From: Oxalobacteraceae sp. CFBP 8761
Lineage (GTDB): Bacteria > Pseudomonadota > Gammaproteobacteria > Burkholderiales > Burkholderiaceae_D
DNA length: 64,000 nt
Assembly: GCA_014841595.1 (NCBI GenBank)
Contig: JACYUE010000001.1
Coordinates: 2,406,996 to 2,470,995 of the forward strand
Direction: 5' to 3'
The position numbers and the translations under genes are program-made. Shown piece by piece: positions 55,796 through 63,955 of this stretch. Within the stretch, counting starts at the first letter, position 1; each line of letters begins with the position of its first letter. Under the pieces are notes generated by a model, which was not told the origin of the DNA, did not search any database, and was given only the letters and a program-made list of their open reading frames with translations.

Positions 55796-57191
55796 ACTGC
55801 GCGTTGCAGTCGTCGGCGCCGGCTGGGCCGGCTGCGCAGCAGCGGTAACGCTGGCGCGCAAGGGCGCGGACGTCATCCTGTTTGAAGCAGCGCGCACCCT
55901 TGGCGGGCGCGCCCGCGGGGTCGACGTACGCGGCCTGACGCTGGACAACGGCCAGCACATCCTGCTGGGCGCTTACGCCGAATCGCTGCGCATGCTGCGT
56001 CAGGTGGGCGTCGATCCCGATGCGGCGCTGCTGCGCCTGCCGGTGCAAATGCGCTATCCGCCCGGCGGCGCCGGCATGGATTTCGTTGCATCACGCCTGC
56101 CCGCGCCGCTGCACCTGGCGTTCGCGCTGCTGCGCGCCAACGGCCTGACCCGCGCCGACAAGCTCGCACTGGCCCGTTTCAACAGCGCCGGGCGCTGGAT
56201 GGGCTGGGCGCTGGACGTCGATTGCACGGTGGCCGAACTGCTCGAACGCTTCGACCAGACCGAGCGACTCACCACACTGATGTGGCGTCCGCTGTGCATC
56301 GCGGCGCTCAATACGCCGCCCGAGCGCGCGTCAGCGAATGTATTTTTGGCGGTCCTGCGCGACAGCCTGGGCGCCAGCCGGCGCGCGGCATCCGACATGC
56401 TGTTGCCGCGCGTGGCCATGGGCGCGCTGTTTCCGGAGCCTGCCGGTGCCTGGCTTGCGCATGAAGGTCACACAGTGCGCGCTGGCGTCAAGGTTGCGGC
56501 GATCGCGCGCAACGTGGATAGCGATGGCTGGTGCCTGACAACGGGCGCGGGCGAGGAGCGCGTCGATGCCGTCGTGCTGGCCACGCCCGCGAGCACCAGC
56601 GCCACGCTGCTGGCGCCGTTTGCCGACTGCGCCGCGCTTGGTGCGCAACTGGATGGTTTCACGTACGAGCCGATCGCGACCTGCTACCTGCAATATGCAC
56701 CGGGCACGCGCCTGGACCTGCCGTTCTGCGCGTTGCTGGACGATCCGCAGGCAGGCCGCTGGGGCCAGTTCGTGTTCGACCGTGCCCAGCTCGACCCGGG
56801 CCAGGATGGCGTGTTCGCTGTCGTCGTCAGCGCCGCCGCCGAGGCTGCAGCGCTGCCGCGTGAGACGCTCGCTGGCGCCATTGCGGCGCAGCTGGCGCGC
56901 GACTTCGGCCGGCCCGAACTGGCAGCGCCGGTCTGGACCCAGCTGATTACCGAGAAGCGCGCCACGTTCACCTGCGCGCCCGGCCTGGTCCGGCCAGGCA
57001 ACGTCACGCCACTCCCGGGCGTGGTGCTGGCGGGCGACTACACGGCCAGCGACTACCCGGCGACACTGGAGACGGCGGTGCGCAGCGGTCAGGGGGCGGC
57101 GACGGCCATCCTCGCCTATGGCGCCCTGCCCCGCGAAAAGCGCAGCCTGTCGCACGGCGATGGTGCAGCGGCGGCCGGCGCCATAGAGTAG
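55782..57191 (+). CDS. hpnE: Hydroxysqualene dehydroxylase HpnE
   Basis: 469-residue FAD-dependent amine-oxidase-fold enzyme that reduces hydroxysqualene to squalene. Seen: the N-terminal dinucleotide motif VAVVGAGWAGCAAAVTLARK at residues 8-27, GGRARGVDVRGLTLDNGQHI, and the C-terminal FAD segment LPGVVLAGDYTASDYPATLE. It overlaps hpnD and completes the three-step squalene route. No squalene-hopene cyclase gene is within the window, so the product may feed a cyclase elsewhere or be used as squalene. Confidence 0.94.
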   Translation: MSAPRLRVAVVGAGWAGCAAAVTLARKGADVILFEAARTLGGRARGVDVRGLTLDNGQHILLGAYAESLRMLRQVGVDPDAALLRLPVQMRYPPGGAGMDFVASRLPAPLHLAFALLRANGLTRADKLALARFNSAGRWMGWALDVDCTVAELLERFDQTERLTTLMWRPLCIAALNTPPERASANVFLAVLRDSLGASRRAASDMLLPRVAMGALFPEPAGAWLAHEGHTVRAGVKVAAIARNVDSDGWCLTTGAGEERVDAVVLATPASTSATLLAPFADCAALGAQLDGFTYEPIATCYLQYAPGTRLDLPFCALLDDPQAGRWGQFVFDRAQLDPGQDGVFAVVVSAAAEAAALPRETLAGAIAAQLARDFGRPELAAPVWTQLITEKRATFTCAPGLVRPGNVTPLPGVVLAGDYTASDYPATLETAVRSGQGAATAILAYGALPREKRSLSHGDGAAAAGAIE

Positions 57192-57210
57192 CACCATCGA
57201 AACACGCCTG

Positions 57211-57372
57211 ATGGACATCACCATGACACCCCGACTCGGACTGCGAACGGTCGCCCTGCTGCTTCTCGTGGCGGCCAGCACGCTCGTACTCGTCATGCCC
57301 GAACTGATCGGCGGCGGGGCCCCCGGCACGGCCAGCGCGATCGGTGCGATCCCGGTCCTCGGTCATCACTAG
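57211..57372 (+). CDS. Small single-pass membrane protein (53 aa), unknown
   Basis: 53 residues, one hydrophobic segment at about 11-32 (LRTVALLLLVAASTLVLVMP) and a Gly/Ala-rich tail ending GHH. ATG at 57211; another in-frame ATG at codon 5. It ends 15 bases before the DUF1700 gene, so it may be part of that operon. It carries no recognised domain; coding status is inferred from position, frame and hydrophobicity only. Confidence 0.4.
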   Translation: MDITMTPRLGLRTVALLLLVAASTLVLVMPELIGGGAPGTASAIGAIPVLGHH

Positions 57373-57387
57373 GCCGGCACACATCGT

Positions 57388-58215
57388 ATGGCTTACTTTT
57401 TCTCCAAGCTCGACTACCTCGATGCGCTCAAGCGCGCGTTGATGGGACTCCCGCCCGACGTGCAGGCCAAGACGCTCGCCTGGTACGAACAGCGCTTCGT
57501 CGACGGCGCAGCGCTCGGGCGGCTTGAACCGGATGTGGCCCGCGAGCTGGGCGACCCGCGTGACGTCGCCCTGACGCTGCGCACCAATGCCCATTTCGCG
57601 CAGCTGGCGCACAAGCCGGCGCCGCCAGCGGGCTCCGTGGCGCGCACCATGGTGTCGGGCTTCGGCCTGCTGGTGTTCAACCTGTTCATGCTGATTCCGG
57701 CGGCGGTGTTTGCGTCGCTGCTGATGGCGCTGTACGTGTCGGCGTTTGGTGTCTATGTGTCAGGCATTGCCGTCACCGCCAGTGGCCTGGCCGGCTCGAA
57801 CGAGCTGGTGCTGAGCGCCCCGTTGAGCCGCCTCGAAATGACGAACGACGACGGCGCAAGCGAAACGCAGACCCGGGTGTCGATCGGCGAGCATGGCATC
57901 CAGGTGTATGAAGAGCCGGTGCTGAGGCCGGATTTGCGGCCCGAGGCGGGCGACGATGGACAGGCCGCCGACGTCGTCAGCGACAATCGTGACAAGCGCT
58001 CGCGCGTGCTGCGCGGCGCTGAAGCGGTGGCCGAACGCCGCATCCAGATCACAACCGACCTCGATCCCGATTCGCGCACGACGCAGGTGGTGCTCGGGTG
58101 CGGGCTGATCCTCGGCGGCATTGCGCTGTTCCTGTTGTCGCTGGTGTTCAGCAAGTACACGATCGCCGGCATCCGCCGCTACGTGAACATGAACATGTCG
58201 TTGTTGAAGGGATAA
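57388..58215 (+). CDS. DUF1700 / HAAS-domain membrane protein
   Basis: 275 residues: an N-terminal helical HAAS-like region (FFSKLDYLDALKRALMGLPP, then QRFVDGAALGRLEPDVAREL), two or more central membrane segments (about 90-130), a variable polar region (about 140-225), and a last membrane segment (VVLGCGLILGGIALFLLSLV, about 233-255). DUF1700 proteins are thought to sense or transmit envelope signals and in Firmicutes accompany a PadR regulator. No PadR-type gene is seen here. It ends 5 bases before the GIN-domain gene. Confidence 0.85.
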   Translation: MAYFFSKLDYLDALKRALMGLPPDVQAKTLAWYEQRFVDGAALGRLEPDVARELGDPRDVALTLRTNAHFAQLAHKPAPPAGSVARTMVSGFGLLVFNLFMLIPAAVFASLLMALYVSAFGVYVSGIAVTASGLAGSNELVLSAPLSRLEMTNDDGASETQTRVSIGEHGIQVYEEPVLRPDLRPEAGDDGQAADVVSDNRDKRSRVLRGAEAVAERRIQITTDLDPDSRTTQVVLGCGLILGGIALFLLSLVFSKYTIAGIRRYVNMNMSLLKG

Positions 58216-58220
58216 CCGCC

Positions 58221-59027
58221 ATGCGCTCATTGATGAAAGTGGGTTTCAGCCTGCTGCTGCTGGCAGCGGTGCTCGTCGCGCTAAGCTACAGCATGCTCAA
58301 GGCCAGCGGCACGGTCAGCGCCGCCGAAGGCCGCGCCGTCGCCCAGGACACGCGCCCGGTACCGGCCGGCGTGGAGATCGTCGAACTCGACGGCCCCATC
58401 GACCTGAACCTGCGCTACGGCGCCACGCCGATGCTGCGGGTCAGCGGCGAGCAGCGCATGCTGGGCAATGTCGAGGTCACGGGCGACGGCAAGGTCCTGC
58501 GCATCGGCATCCGCGGCATGGTGCTGCGCCACCGCGAACCGCTGGTGGTCGAGCTGGTGCTGCCGGTACTGACATCGGTGACGATCGAAGGCAGCGGCGA
58601 CAGCACGATCAACGGCTTTTCGGGCGACGCCATCGCAGTCCAGCTCAATGGCTCGGGCAGCGTGCGCTTCAATGGCCGCTACCGCGACGCCACGGTCGGC
58701 TTGACCGGCAGCGGCGACCTCGACGTCAATGGCGGCGCCGCCATGGACCGCGTCGACACCCGCCTGATGGGCTCGGGCAGCATCACGGTCTCCGGCACTG
58801 CCCGTGCTCTGGAAGCCGACACGACAGGCTCCGGCCGCCTCGACGCCGAACACCTGCGCGCCAGCGAAGTCACGCTGAGCCAGACCGGCTCCGGCGACAG
58901 CGTCGTCCAGGCCCGCGACACCATCCGCATCACCCTGAGCGGCAGCGGCGACGTCGAAGTCTGCGGCAACCCCGCCGAACGCAGCACCAGCCGCACGGGC
59001 AGCGGCAGCGTCACCTACCAAGAATAA
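58221..59027 (+). CDS. GIN-domain (DUF2807) secreted or anchored protein
   Basis: 268 residues. Seen: a signal or membrane anchor (MRSLMKVGFSLLLLAAVLVA, to about residue 32) and then a right-handed beta-helix-like GIN domain with repeated Gly-Ser turns: IEGSGDSTIN, LNGSGSVRFN, LTGSGDLDVN, LMGSGSITVS, TTGSGRLDAE, LSGSGDVEVC. About 20 residues per repeat. It probably folds as a beta-solenoid in the periplasm or on the surface. It is coupled to the DUF1700 gene, so the two may form a sensing pair. No function is known. Confidence 0.88.
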   Translation: MRSLMKVGFSLLLLAAVLVALSYSMLKASGTVSAAEGRAVAQDTRPVPAGVEIVELDGPIDLNLRYGATPMLRVSGEQRMLGNVEVTGDGKVLRIGIRGMVLRHREPLVVELVLPVLTSVTIEGSGDSTINGFSGDAIAVQLNGSGSVRFNGRYRDATVGLTGSGDLDVNGGAAMDRVDTRLMGSGSITVSGTARALEADTTGSGRLDAEHLRASEVTLSQTGSGDSVVQARDTIRITLSGSGDVEVCGNPAERSTSRTGSGSVTYQE

Positions 59028-59041
59028 CCGCCAAACAAATA

Positions 59042-59105
59042 GGGTCAGTGTCGAATTGTTTGACAACTTCAGTAAATCAGTTGCTCAATAATTCGACTCT
59101 GACCC
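59042..59105. repeat. 64-bp palindromic element, copy 1
   Basis: The left arm GGGTCAGTGTCGAATT and the right arm ending ATTCGACTCTGACCC pair over 15 bases with one mismatch, around a loop of about 34 bases. Copy 2 lies 32 bases downstream. It resembles a REP or MITE-type element and is outside coding DNA. Confidence 0.85.
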
Positions 59106-59137
59106 CAATTGTTGGGCAATTGTCTATTGGATAATTA

Positions 59138-59201
59138 GGATCAGAGTCGAATTGTTTGACAACTTCAGTTAATCAATTGGCTAATAAATCGACACTGACC
59201 C
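59138..59201. repeat. 64-bp palindromic element, copy 2
   Basis: Same layout as copy 1: it begins GGATCAGAGTCGAATTGTTT and ends ATCGACACTGACCC. The loop is also similar (TTTGACAACTTCAGT). Arms differ from copy 1 by a few compensated changes. It ends 9 bases before the YeeE/YedE stop. Confidence 0.85.
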
Positions 59202-59210
59202 TGCGTTTGC

Positions 59211-60428
59211 TCAGCAGGCGGTGGGTTTCAGGCGCTCGACTTCGAGGCCGAAGAAGGGGCGCAGGCGGGTGCCGACGACGTTGCCGATGAAGGCGACGAC
59301 CAGCCACAGCCAGCCGTGCAGGCTGCCCGACAGGATGCCGCTGAAGTACGCGCCGATATTGCAGCCGTAGGCCAGGCGGGCGCCGTAGCCCAGCAGCAGG
59401 CCGCCGACGATGGCCGCGATCAGCGAGCGCAGCGGCAGGCGCCAGACTGGGGCGTAGCGGCCGGCCAGCGCCGCTGCCAGCATCGCGCCCAGCACGATAC
59501 CGATGTCCATCACCGACGTTACGTCTTGCGAGATCGGCGAGGCCAGTGCGGCGGCGTTGGCTTTCGTGGACCAGTAGGTCCAGCTGGCCGTGTCGATGCC
59601 CATCACTGCGGCCGCTTTCGCGCCCCACAGGGCGAAGGCCGACGTCACGCCCCACGGACGGCCGGACAGCGCCAGCGTTGCGAAGTTGAGCACCACGAGC
59701 GCGAGCGCACCGGCCAGCAGCGGCCACGGGCCATGCAGCCATGGCGAGCGATGCGGCGGCTGCACCTGCGCCGGGACCAGTTTGCCGTGGCGGCGCTTTT
59801 CGACGACGATCGTGATGAACGCGATCAGCGCGAAGATGCCCCAGTTCAGCGCCAGCGCCGGCGCCAGGCCCAGTTCCTTGACGGCCGACAGCGGCGCCAG
59901 TTGCGGCATCGAGGTCCAGAACGGCATGTGCGCCGTGCCGATCAGCGAACCGATGATGAAGAACAGCAGCGTGACGATCATGCGCGTGCTGCCGCCACCG
60001 ACCGTATACAGCGTGCCGGAGGCGCAACCGCCACCCAGCTGCATGCCGATGCCGAAAATGAACGCGCCGAAGATCACCGATGTGCCGGCCGGCTGCACCA
60101 GGCCCGTCACCGGGTTGCCGAACAGCGTGCCGGCAGCCAGCGCCGGGAAGAACAGCGCCACGCCGACGGCCAGCATGACCATCTGCGCGCGCAGGCCGGC
60201 GCCACGGCCATCGGCGATGAACACGCGCCAGGCCGACGTGAAGCCGAACGCCGCGTGGTACAGCGCCACGCCGAGCAGCGCGCCGACGATATACAGCGCC
60301 GACTGGCGGCCGCTCACCGCCTGCGCGAGATACCACGCGCCAAGCACGAGCAGGAACAACGCCACGCCAAGCGGGCGCACATTGAGATCGACGCGGGGCG
60401 CCATCGACAGAGTGGAAGGATTGGACAT
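59211..60428 (-). CDS. YeeE/YedE family transporter
   Basis: 405-residue inner-membrane protein with many hydrophobic segments. Seen: two internally related halves, each with a conserved Cys near a Gly-rich pore motif (FGIGMQLGGGCASGTLYTVG and LGYGARLAYGCNIGAYFSGI). YeeE/TsuA relatives take up thiosulfate; YedE relatives are predicted selenium-compound carriers. The ATG at 60428 begins MSNPSTLSMAPRVDLNV; the upstream open frame has no similarity. It is alone, between the palindromic repeats and arfB. Substrate uncertain between sulfur and selenium. Confidence 0.87.
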   Translation of the reverse strand: MSNPSTLSMAPRVDLNVRPLGVALFLLVLGAWYLAQAVSGRQSALYIVGALLGVALYHAAFGFTSAWRVFIADGRGAGLRAQMVMLAVGVALFFPALAAGTLFGNPVTGLVQPAGTSVIFGAFIFGIGMQLGGGCASGTLYTVGGGSTRMIVTLLFFIIGSLIGTAHMPFWTSMPQLAPLSAVKELGLAPALALNWGIFALIAFITIVVEKRRHGKLVPAQVQPPHRSPWLHGPWPLLAGALALVVLNFATLALSGRPWGVTSAFALWGAKAAAVMGIDTASWTYWSTKANAAALASPISQDVTSVMDIGIVLGAMLAAALAGRYAPVWRLPLRSLIAAIVGGLLLGYGARLAYGCNIGAYFSGILSGSLHGWLWLVVAFIGNVVGTRLRPFFGLEVERLKPTAC

Positions 60429-60604
60429 GACAGGGACCGTGCAAATGAAAGTAGGCCGGTATTGTCGTCGCTTTTGACAATCGTTGCTGGCCGCGCGCCC
60501 ATTTTGCGCGTCGAAGACACTGCAGGCAGCAGGCCGGCGCGTCAACGCTTACAATGCGCCTGCTGCTGCGAACCTGCACGGCACATCATGCAACCAGGAC
60601 CGAG

Positions 60605-61012
60605 ATGGCCGCCCTCACCCCACATGTCAATCCAGCCGAAGTCGAATTCAGCGCAATCCGGGCCCAGGGTCCGGGCGGGCAGAACGTCAACAAGGTCTCG
60701 TGCGCCGTGCATGCGCGCTTCGACATTCCGGCGTCGTCGCTGCCACAGCCGGTCAAGGAGCGGTTGCTGGCGCTGCGCGACACGCGCATCTCGCATGAAG
60801 GCGTGCTGGTTTTGAAGGCGCAACAGTCGCGCAGCCTGGAACAGAACAAGGAAGACGCGCTGCGGCGCCTGCAGGAACTGGTCGACAAGGCCGCGATCGT
60901 GCCGGTCATCCGCCGTCCCACCCGGCCAACACGCGGCTCGCAACTGCGGCGGCTCGACGGCAAGACGCGCAGCAGCCAGACCAAGGCACTGCGCGGCAAG
61001 GTTACTGACTGA
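60605..61012 (+). CDS. arfB: Alternative ribosome-rescue factor ArfB (YaeJ-like)
   Basis: 135 residues, stop-codon-independent peptidyl-tRNA hydrolase that frees stalled ribosomes. Seen: the catalytic GGQ motif in IRAQGPGGQNVNKVSCAVHA near residues 20-39, a globular RF-like domain, and a basic C-terminal tail (RRPTRPTRGSQLRRLDGKTR) that enters the mRNA channel. The ATG at 60605 follows an AGG-containing ribosome site; it is preferred to a longer in-frame start because the family begins near there. Three bases separate it from a convergent unknown gene. Confidence 0.93.
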   Translation: MAALTPHVNPAEVEFSAIRAQGPGGQNVNKVSCAVHARFDIPASSLPQPVKERLLALRDTRISHEGVLVLKAQQSRSLEQNKEDALRRLQELVDKAAIVPVIRRPTRPTRGSQLRRLDGKTRSSQTKALRGKVTD

Positions 61013-61015
61013 CCG

Positions 61016-61381
61016 TCACGCGCGAGCGTGCGAAGACCTGGACTTGGACTCCACCCCGTCCAGCGCCTCGAACCACGCCGCATACGGCGTATTGACCGCC
61101 ATGCGCCGGTTGTAATCCGGCGCGCCATCACTCCACCAGACCGGCCCACGCTCTCCCAGCGCCCGCTTGACCTCATCGACAGCGACGCGGGCCGCGCGCT
61201 CGGCTGCATCATCGTTCACCTTGAGCGCTGCCCCGACCTGCCGCCGTGCGTCCATCAACTGATTCACCAATTGCTGGCGCTCGTCCGGCGCCAGATGCGG
61301 ATTGCTGCTGCGCCAGAGGCGCCCCTTGACGACAAAGTAGCGGCCGTCCGGCGTGTTCGGATAACGGGAAGAAGAAGGCAT
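61016..61381 (-). CDS. Conserved protein of unknown function
   Basis: 121 residues, no signal peptide or membrane segment. Seen: PNTPDGRYFVVKGRLWRSSN at the N-terminus, an amphipathic helical middle (LVNQLMDARRQVGAALKVND to about residue 75), and GPVWWSDGAPDYNRRMAVNT near the end. I recall similar proteins, with DGRY and GRLWR motifs, as hypothetical in many proteobacteria, but know no function. It is convergent with arfB and 52 bases from the TPR gene upstream. Confidence 0.72.
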   Translation of the reverse strand: MPSSSRYPNTPDGRYFVVKGRLWRSSNPHLAPDERQQLVNQLMDARRQVGAALKVNDDAAERAARVAVDEVKRALGERGPVWWSDGAPDYNRRMAVNTPYAAWFEALDGVESKSRSSHARA

Positions 61382-61433
61382 GGTGTCGACTATACCCGCC
61401 GGCCCGGGATGCCAGCGCCCGGCTGCAGGATGC

Positions 61434-62624
61434 TCAAGGCATCACGCCATAGCGGTCGATGAAATACTTGACCCCGCCCGGATTCGCGGCCATCCACGCC
61501 CCCAGCGCCGGCCGGTACGCCTGTCTGAACATCAGCAGCAGGATCGCCGGTTCGAGCTGTCCTTCGCGCGCCAGCGCCCGCATCTGCAACAGGCCCGGAT
61601 CAGTGATGCCTGCGCCGCTATTTGCCTCGGCCTCATCGGCGCTCTTCAAGGCCCGACGCCACGTTTCGAGCTCGATCTCGAACGCCGACTTGCGCTTGTC
61701 CTTGTCGTCGGTGCGCAGCGCAACCTCGTTCATGCCCAGCGCCAGCCGGAACGCATGATCGGGCGTCTTCTCCCCATCCGTTTGCGAATCGAGACTGATC
61801 ACGTATTTGCCGTCCGCGTTTTCCGCCACGCGTACGCCACGGCGCAGGCTCAGCGCCTTCAGTGGCAAGCCGGCGCCGGCCCGATACCTGGCCAGCTTGC
61901 TCCAGTTGGGCCGCTGTGACGGGTCGGCCTCGATGGCCTTGTACAGCATCGCCTCGGCCGTGCCCCGTTTGTCCTGGTAGAACAGCGCATCGGACAAGTA
62001 GCGCCAGGCCTGCGCATTGTGCGGCTCGATCAGGGTCGCCTGACGAAAGAGCGCCTCGGCGCCCTTCCAGTCCCGTTGCACATAATGACAGTTGCCGGCG
62101 GCGACCCAGGCGCTGGAATACTGCGGATCGGCCAGCATCGTCGCCTCGTACTTTGCCAGCGCGGCCTTGATGTCCTGGCGCGCAAATGCCGCCTCGCCTT
62201 CGGCCATCAGTTTCGCCGCCCTGGCATTGGGCTGATGCAGCGGCGGCGGCGCCGGATCGTCCAGCATGCGCAGGACTTCTTGCGCGACCGGATCGTCGGC
62301 CGCCAGCAGCGTCGCCCGCTCGGCCAGCGCGCGCGCCATGTCGCGCAGCTGCGGCGCCTTGTCCTGCGGCGCCACCGTCGAGAGTTTCAGCACGAGGCCC
62401 GCCGCCAGCGACAGCGGGATCGAGGCGGTGGGATCGGCCTGTTCGGCCGCCTTGTACTTTGCCAGCGCTTCCTGGTAGCGGGCGCGCCCCTCCAGCGCCT
62501 GCGCTTCGAGCACCAGGCCACGACATGGCTGGCCGCAGCCGATGCCTGCACGGGCGCTCGGGGCGCCGGCGACATGCGCAACGGCGAGAACAACTGCGAG
62601 CGTCAGTACGCGAAAGGAGTTCAT
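61434..62624 (-). CDS. TPR-repeat periplasmic protein
   Basis: 396 residues. Seen: a signal peptide (MNSFRVLTLAVVLAVAHVAG to about residue 26, SARA/G), a CGQPC motif just after it, TPR-like helix pairs at about 40-100 and 130-240 (YQEALAKYKAAEQADP, IKAALAKYEATMLADPQYSS, WKGAEALFRQATLIEPHNAQ), then a long C-terminal part without recognised repeats (about 240-396). Probably a periplasmic scaffold. Function unknown. Confidence 0.78.
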   Translation of the reverse strand: MNSFRVLTLAVVLAVAHVAGAPSARAGIGCGQPCRGLVLEAQALEGRARYQEALAKYKAAEQADPTASIPLSLAAGLVLKLSTVAPQDKAPQLRDMARALAERATLLAADDPVAQEVLRMLDDPAPPPLHQPNARAAKLMAEGEAAFARQDIKAALAKYEATMLADPQYSSAWVAAGNCHYVQRDWKGAEALFRQATLIEPHNAQAWRYLSDALFYQDKRGTAEAMLYKAIEADPSQRPNWSKLARYRAGAGLPLKALSLRRGVRVAENADGKYVISLDSQTDGEKTPDHAFRLALGMNEVALRTDDKDKRKSAFEIELETWRRALKSADEAEANSGAGITDPGLLQMRALAREGQLEPAILLLMFRQAYRPALGAWMAANPGGVKYFIDRYGVMP

Positions 62625-62698
62625 GAAATGGACGTGGCGCGGAACGCTGATGAAGCGCTTATCTTACCAAGCATGCGCCCCGAATAATTCACGGAATG

Positions 62699-63955
62699 TC
62701 ACCGCTGTGCAGCATCCAGCCAGGCCAGCACGTCCCGCCCCGCCGCACGTCCGCTGGCAAAGCAGGCCGTCAGCAGGTAGCCGCCGGTGGGCGCTTCCCA
62801 GTCCACCATTTCGCCGGCGACGAACACGCCGGGCAGCGCGCGCAGCATCGCGCTCTGGCCGACCATCGCATCGAATTGCACGCCGCCCGCGCTGCTGATC
62901 GCCTCGTCGATCGGGCGCGCGCGCAGCAGCGTCACCGGCAGCGCCTTGATCGCCGTGGCCAGCCGCGCCGGATCGGCGTAATTGGCCTTTGACAGGCACT
63001 CATGCAGCAGGCCTGCCTTGACGCCCTTGATGCCGAGCCGGCTTTGCAAGTGGCTCGACATCGAGCGCGAACCCCGCCCGCGCGTCACCTCCTCAAACAC
63101 CCGTTCAGCACTGTGATCCGGCGCCAGGTCGAGCCACAGCGTGGCCTTGCCATCGCGCGCAATCGCGTCACGTAGCGGCGCCGACAACGCATACACCAGA
63201 CTGCCTTCGACGCCGCCTTCCGTGACGACCAGCTGGCCCTTGCGCCAGGCGATGGCGCCGTCGGCACCGCGCACGCCGGCCGCCACCGTCAACAGCGGCG
63301 CGCCGGCAAAGCGGCTGCTGAAATGCGCGCTCCAGCCGGTGTCAAAACCGCAGTTGGCCGGCGCCAGCGGCGCGACTTCGACACCACGCTCGCGCAGCAG
63401 CGGGACCCAGGCGCCGTCCGAGCCCAGGCGCGCCCAGCTCGCGCCGCCCAGCGCCAGAATCGTCGCGTCGGCGTCGACCAGTCGTTCGCCGTCCGGCGTG
63501 GCAAAGCGCAGGCGGCCATCCTGCCAGCCGAGCCAGCGCTGGCGCATGTGAAAGCGCACGCCGCTGTCCTTCAGGCGGTGCAGCCACGCGCGCAGCAGCG
63601 GCGCGGCCTTCATTTCGAGCGGGAATACACGGCCCGACGTGCCGACAAAGGTCTCGATGCCAAGGTCGTGGATCCAGGCGCGCACGGCGTCGGCATCGAA
63701 CCCTTCGAGCCAGCCGTTCACGTGCACGGCGCGGTCGCGGTAGCGCTGCACGAAATCGGCATACGGTTCCGAGTGCGTGATGTTCATGCCGCCCTTCCCG
63801 GCCAGCAGGAACTTGCGGCCGACACTGGCCATCGCATCGCAGACGTCGACCTGCACGCCCGCTGCGGCCAACGTCTCGGCCGCCATCAGGCCTGCAGGAC
63901 CGCCGCCGATCACGACGACACGGGGCGAAACGGCAGAATTGGCGGGCTGGGTCAT
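62699..63955 (-). CDS. TIGR03862-type FAD-dependent flavoprotein (HI0933-like)
   Basis: 418 residues. Seen: the N-terminal dinucleotide motif VVVIGGGPAGLMAAETLAAA at residues 13-32, FLLAGKGGMNITHSEP, ILALGGASWARLGSDG, and the C-terminal FAD segment with LPGVFVAGEMVDWEAPTGGY and LTACFASGRAAGRDV. The HI0933/BaiN-like family has no secure substrate. The ATG at 63955 starts MTQPANSAVSPRVVV. Only 45 bases remain to the right edge, and they hold no gene. Confidence 0.92.
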   Translation of the reverse strand: MTQPANSAVSPRVVVIGGGPAGLMAAETLAAAGVQVDVCDAMASVGRKFLLAGKGGMNITHSEPYADFVQRYRDRAVHVNGWLEGFDADAVRAWIHDLGIETFVGTSGRVFPLEMKAAPLLRAWLHRLKDSGVRFHMRQRWLGWQDGRLRFATPDGERLVDADATILALGGASWARLGSDGAWVPLLRERGVEVAPLAPANCGFDTGWSAHFSSRFAGAPLLTVAAGVRGADGAIAWRKGQLVVTEGGVEGSLVYALSAPLRDAIARDGKATLWLDLAPDHSAERVFEEVTRGRGSRSMSSHLQSRLGIKGVKAGLLHECLSKANYADPARLATAIKALPVTLLRARPIDEAISSAGGVQFDAMVGQSAMLRALPGVFVAGEMVDWEAPTGGYLLTACFASGRAAGRDVLAWLDAAQR

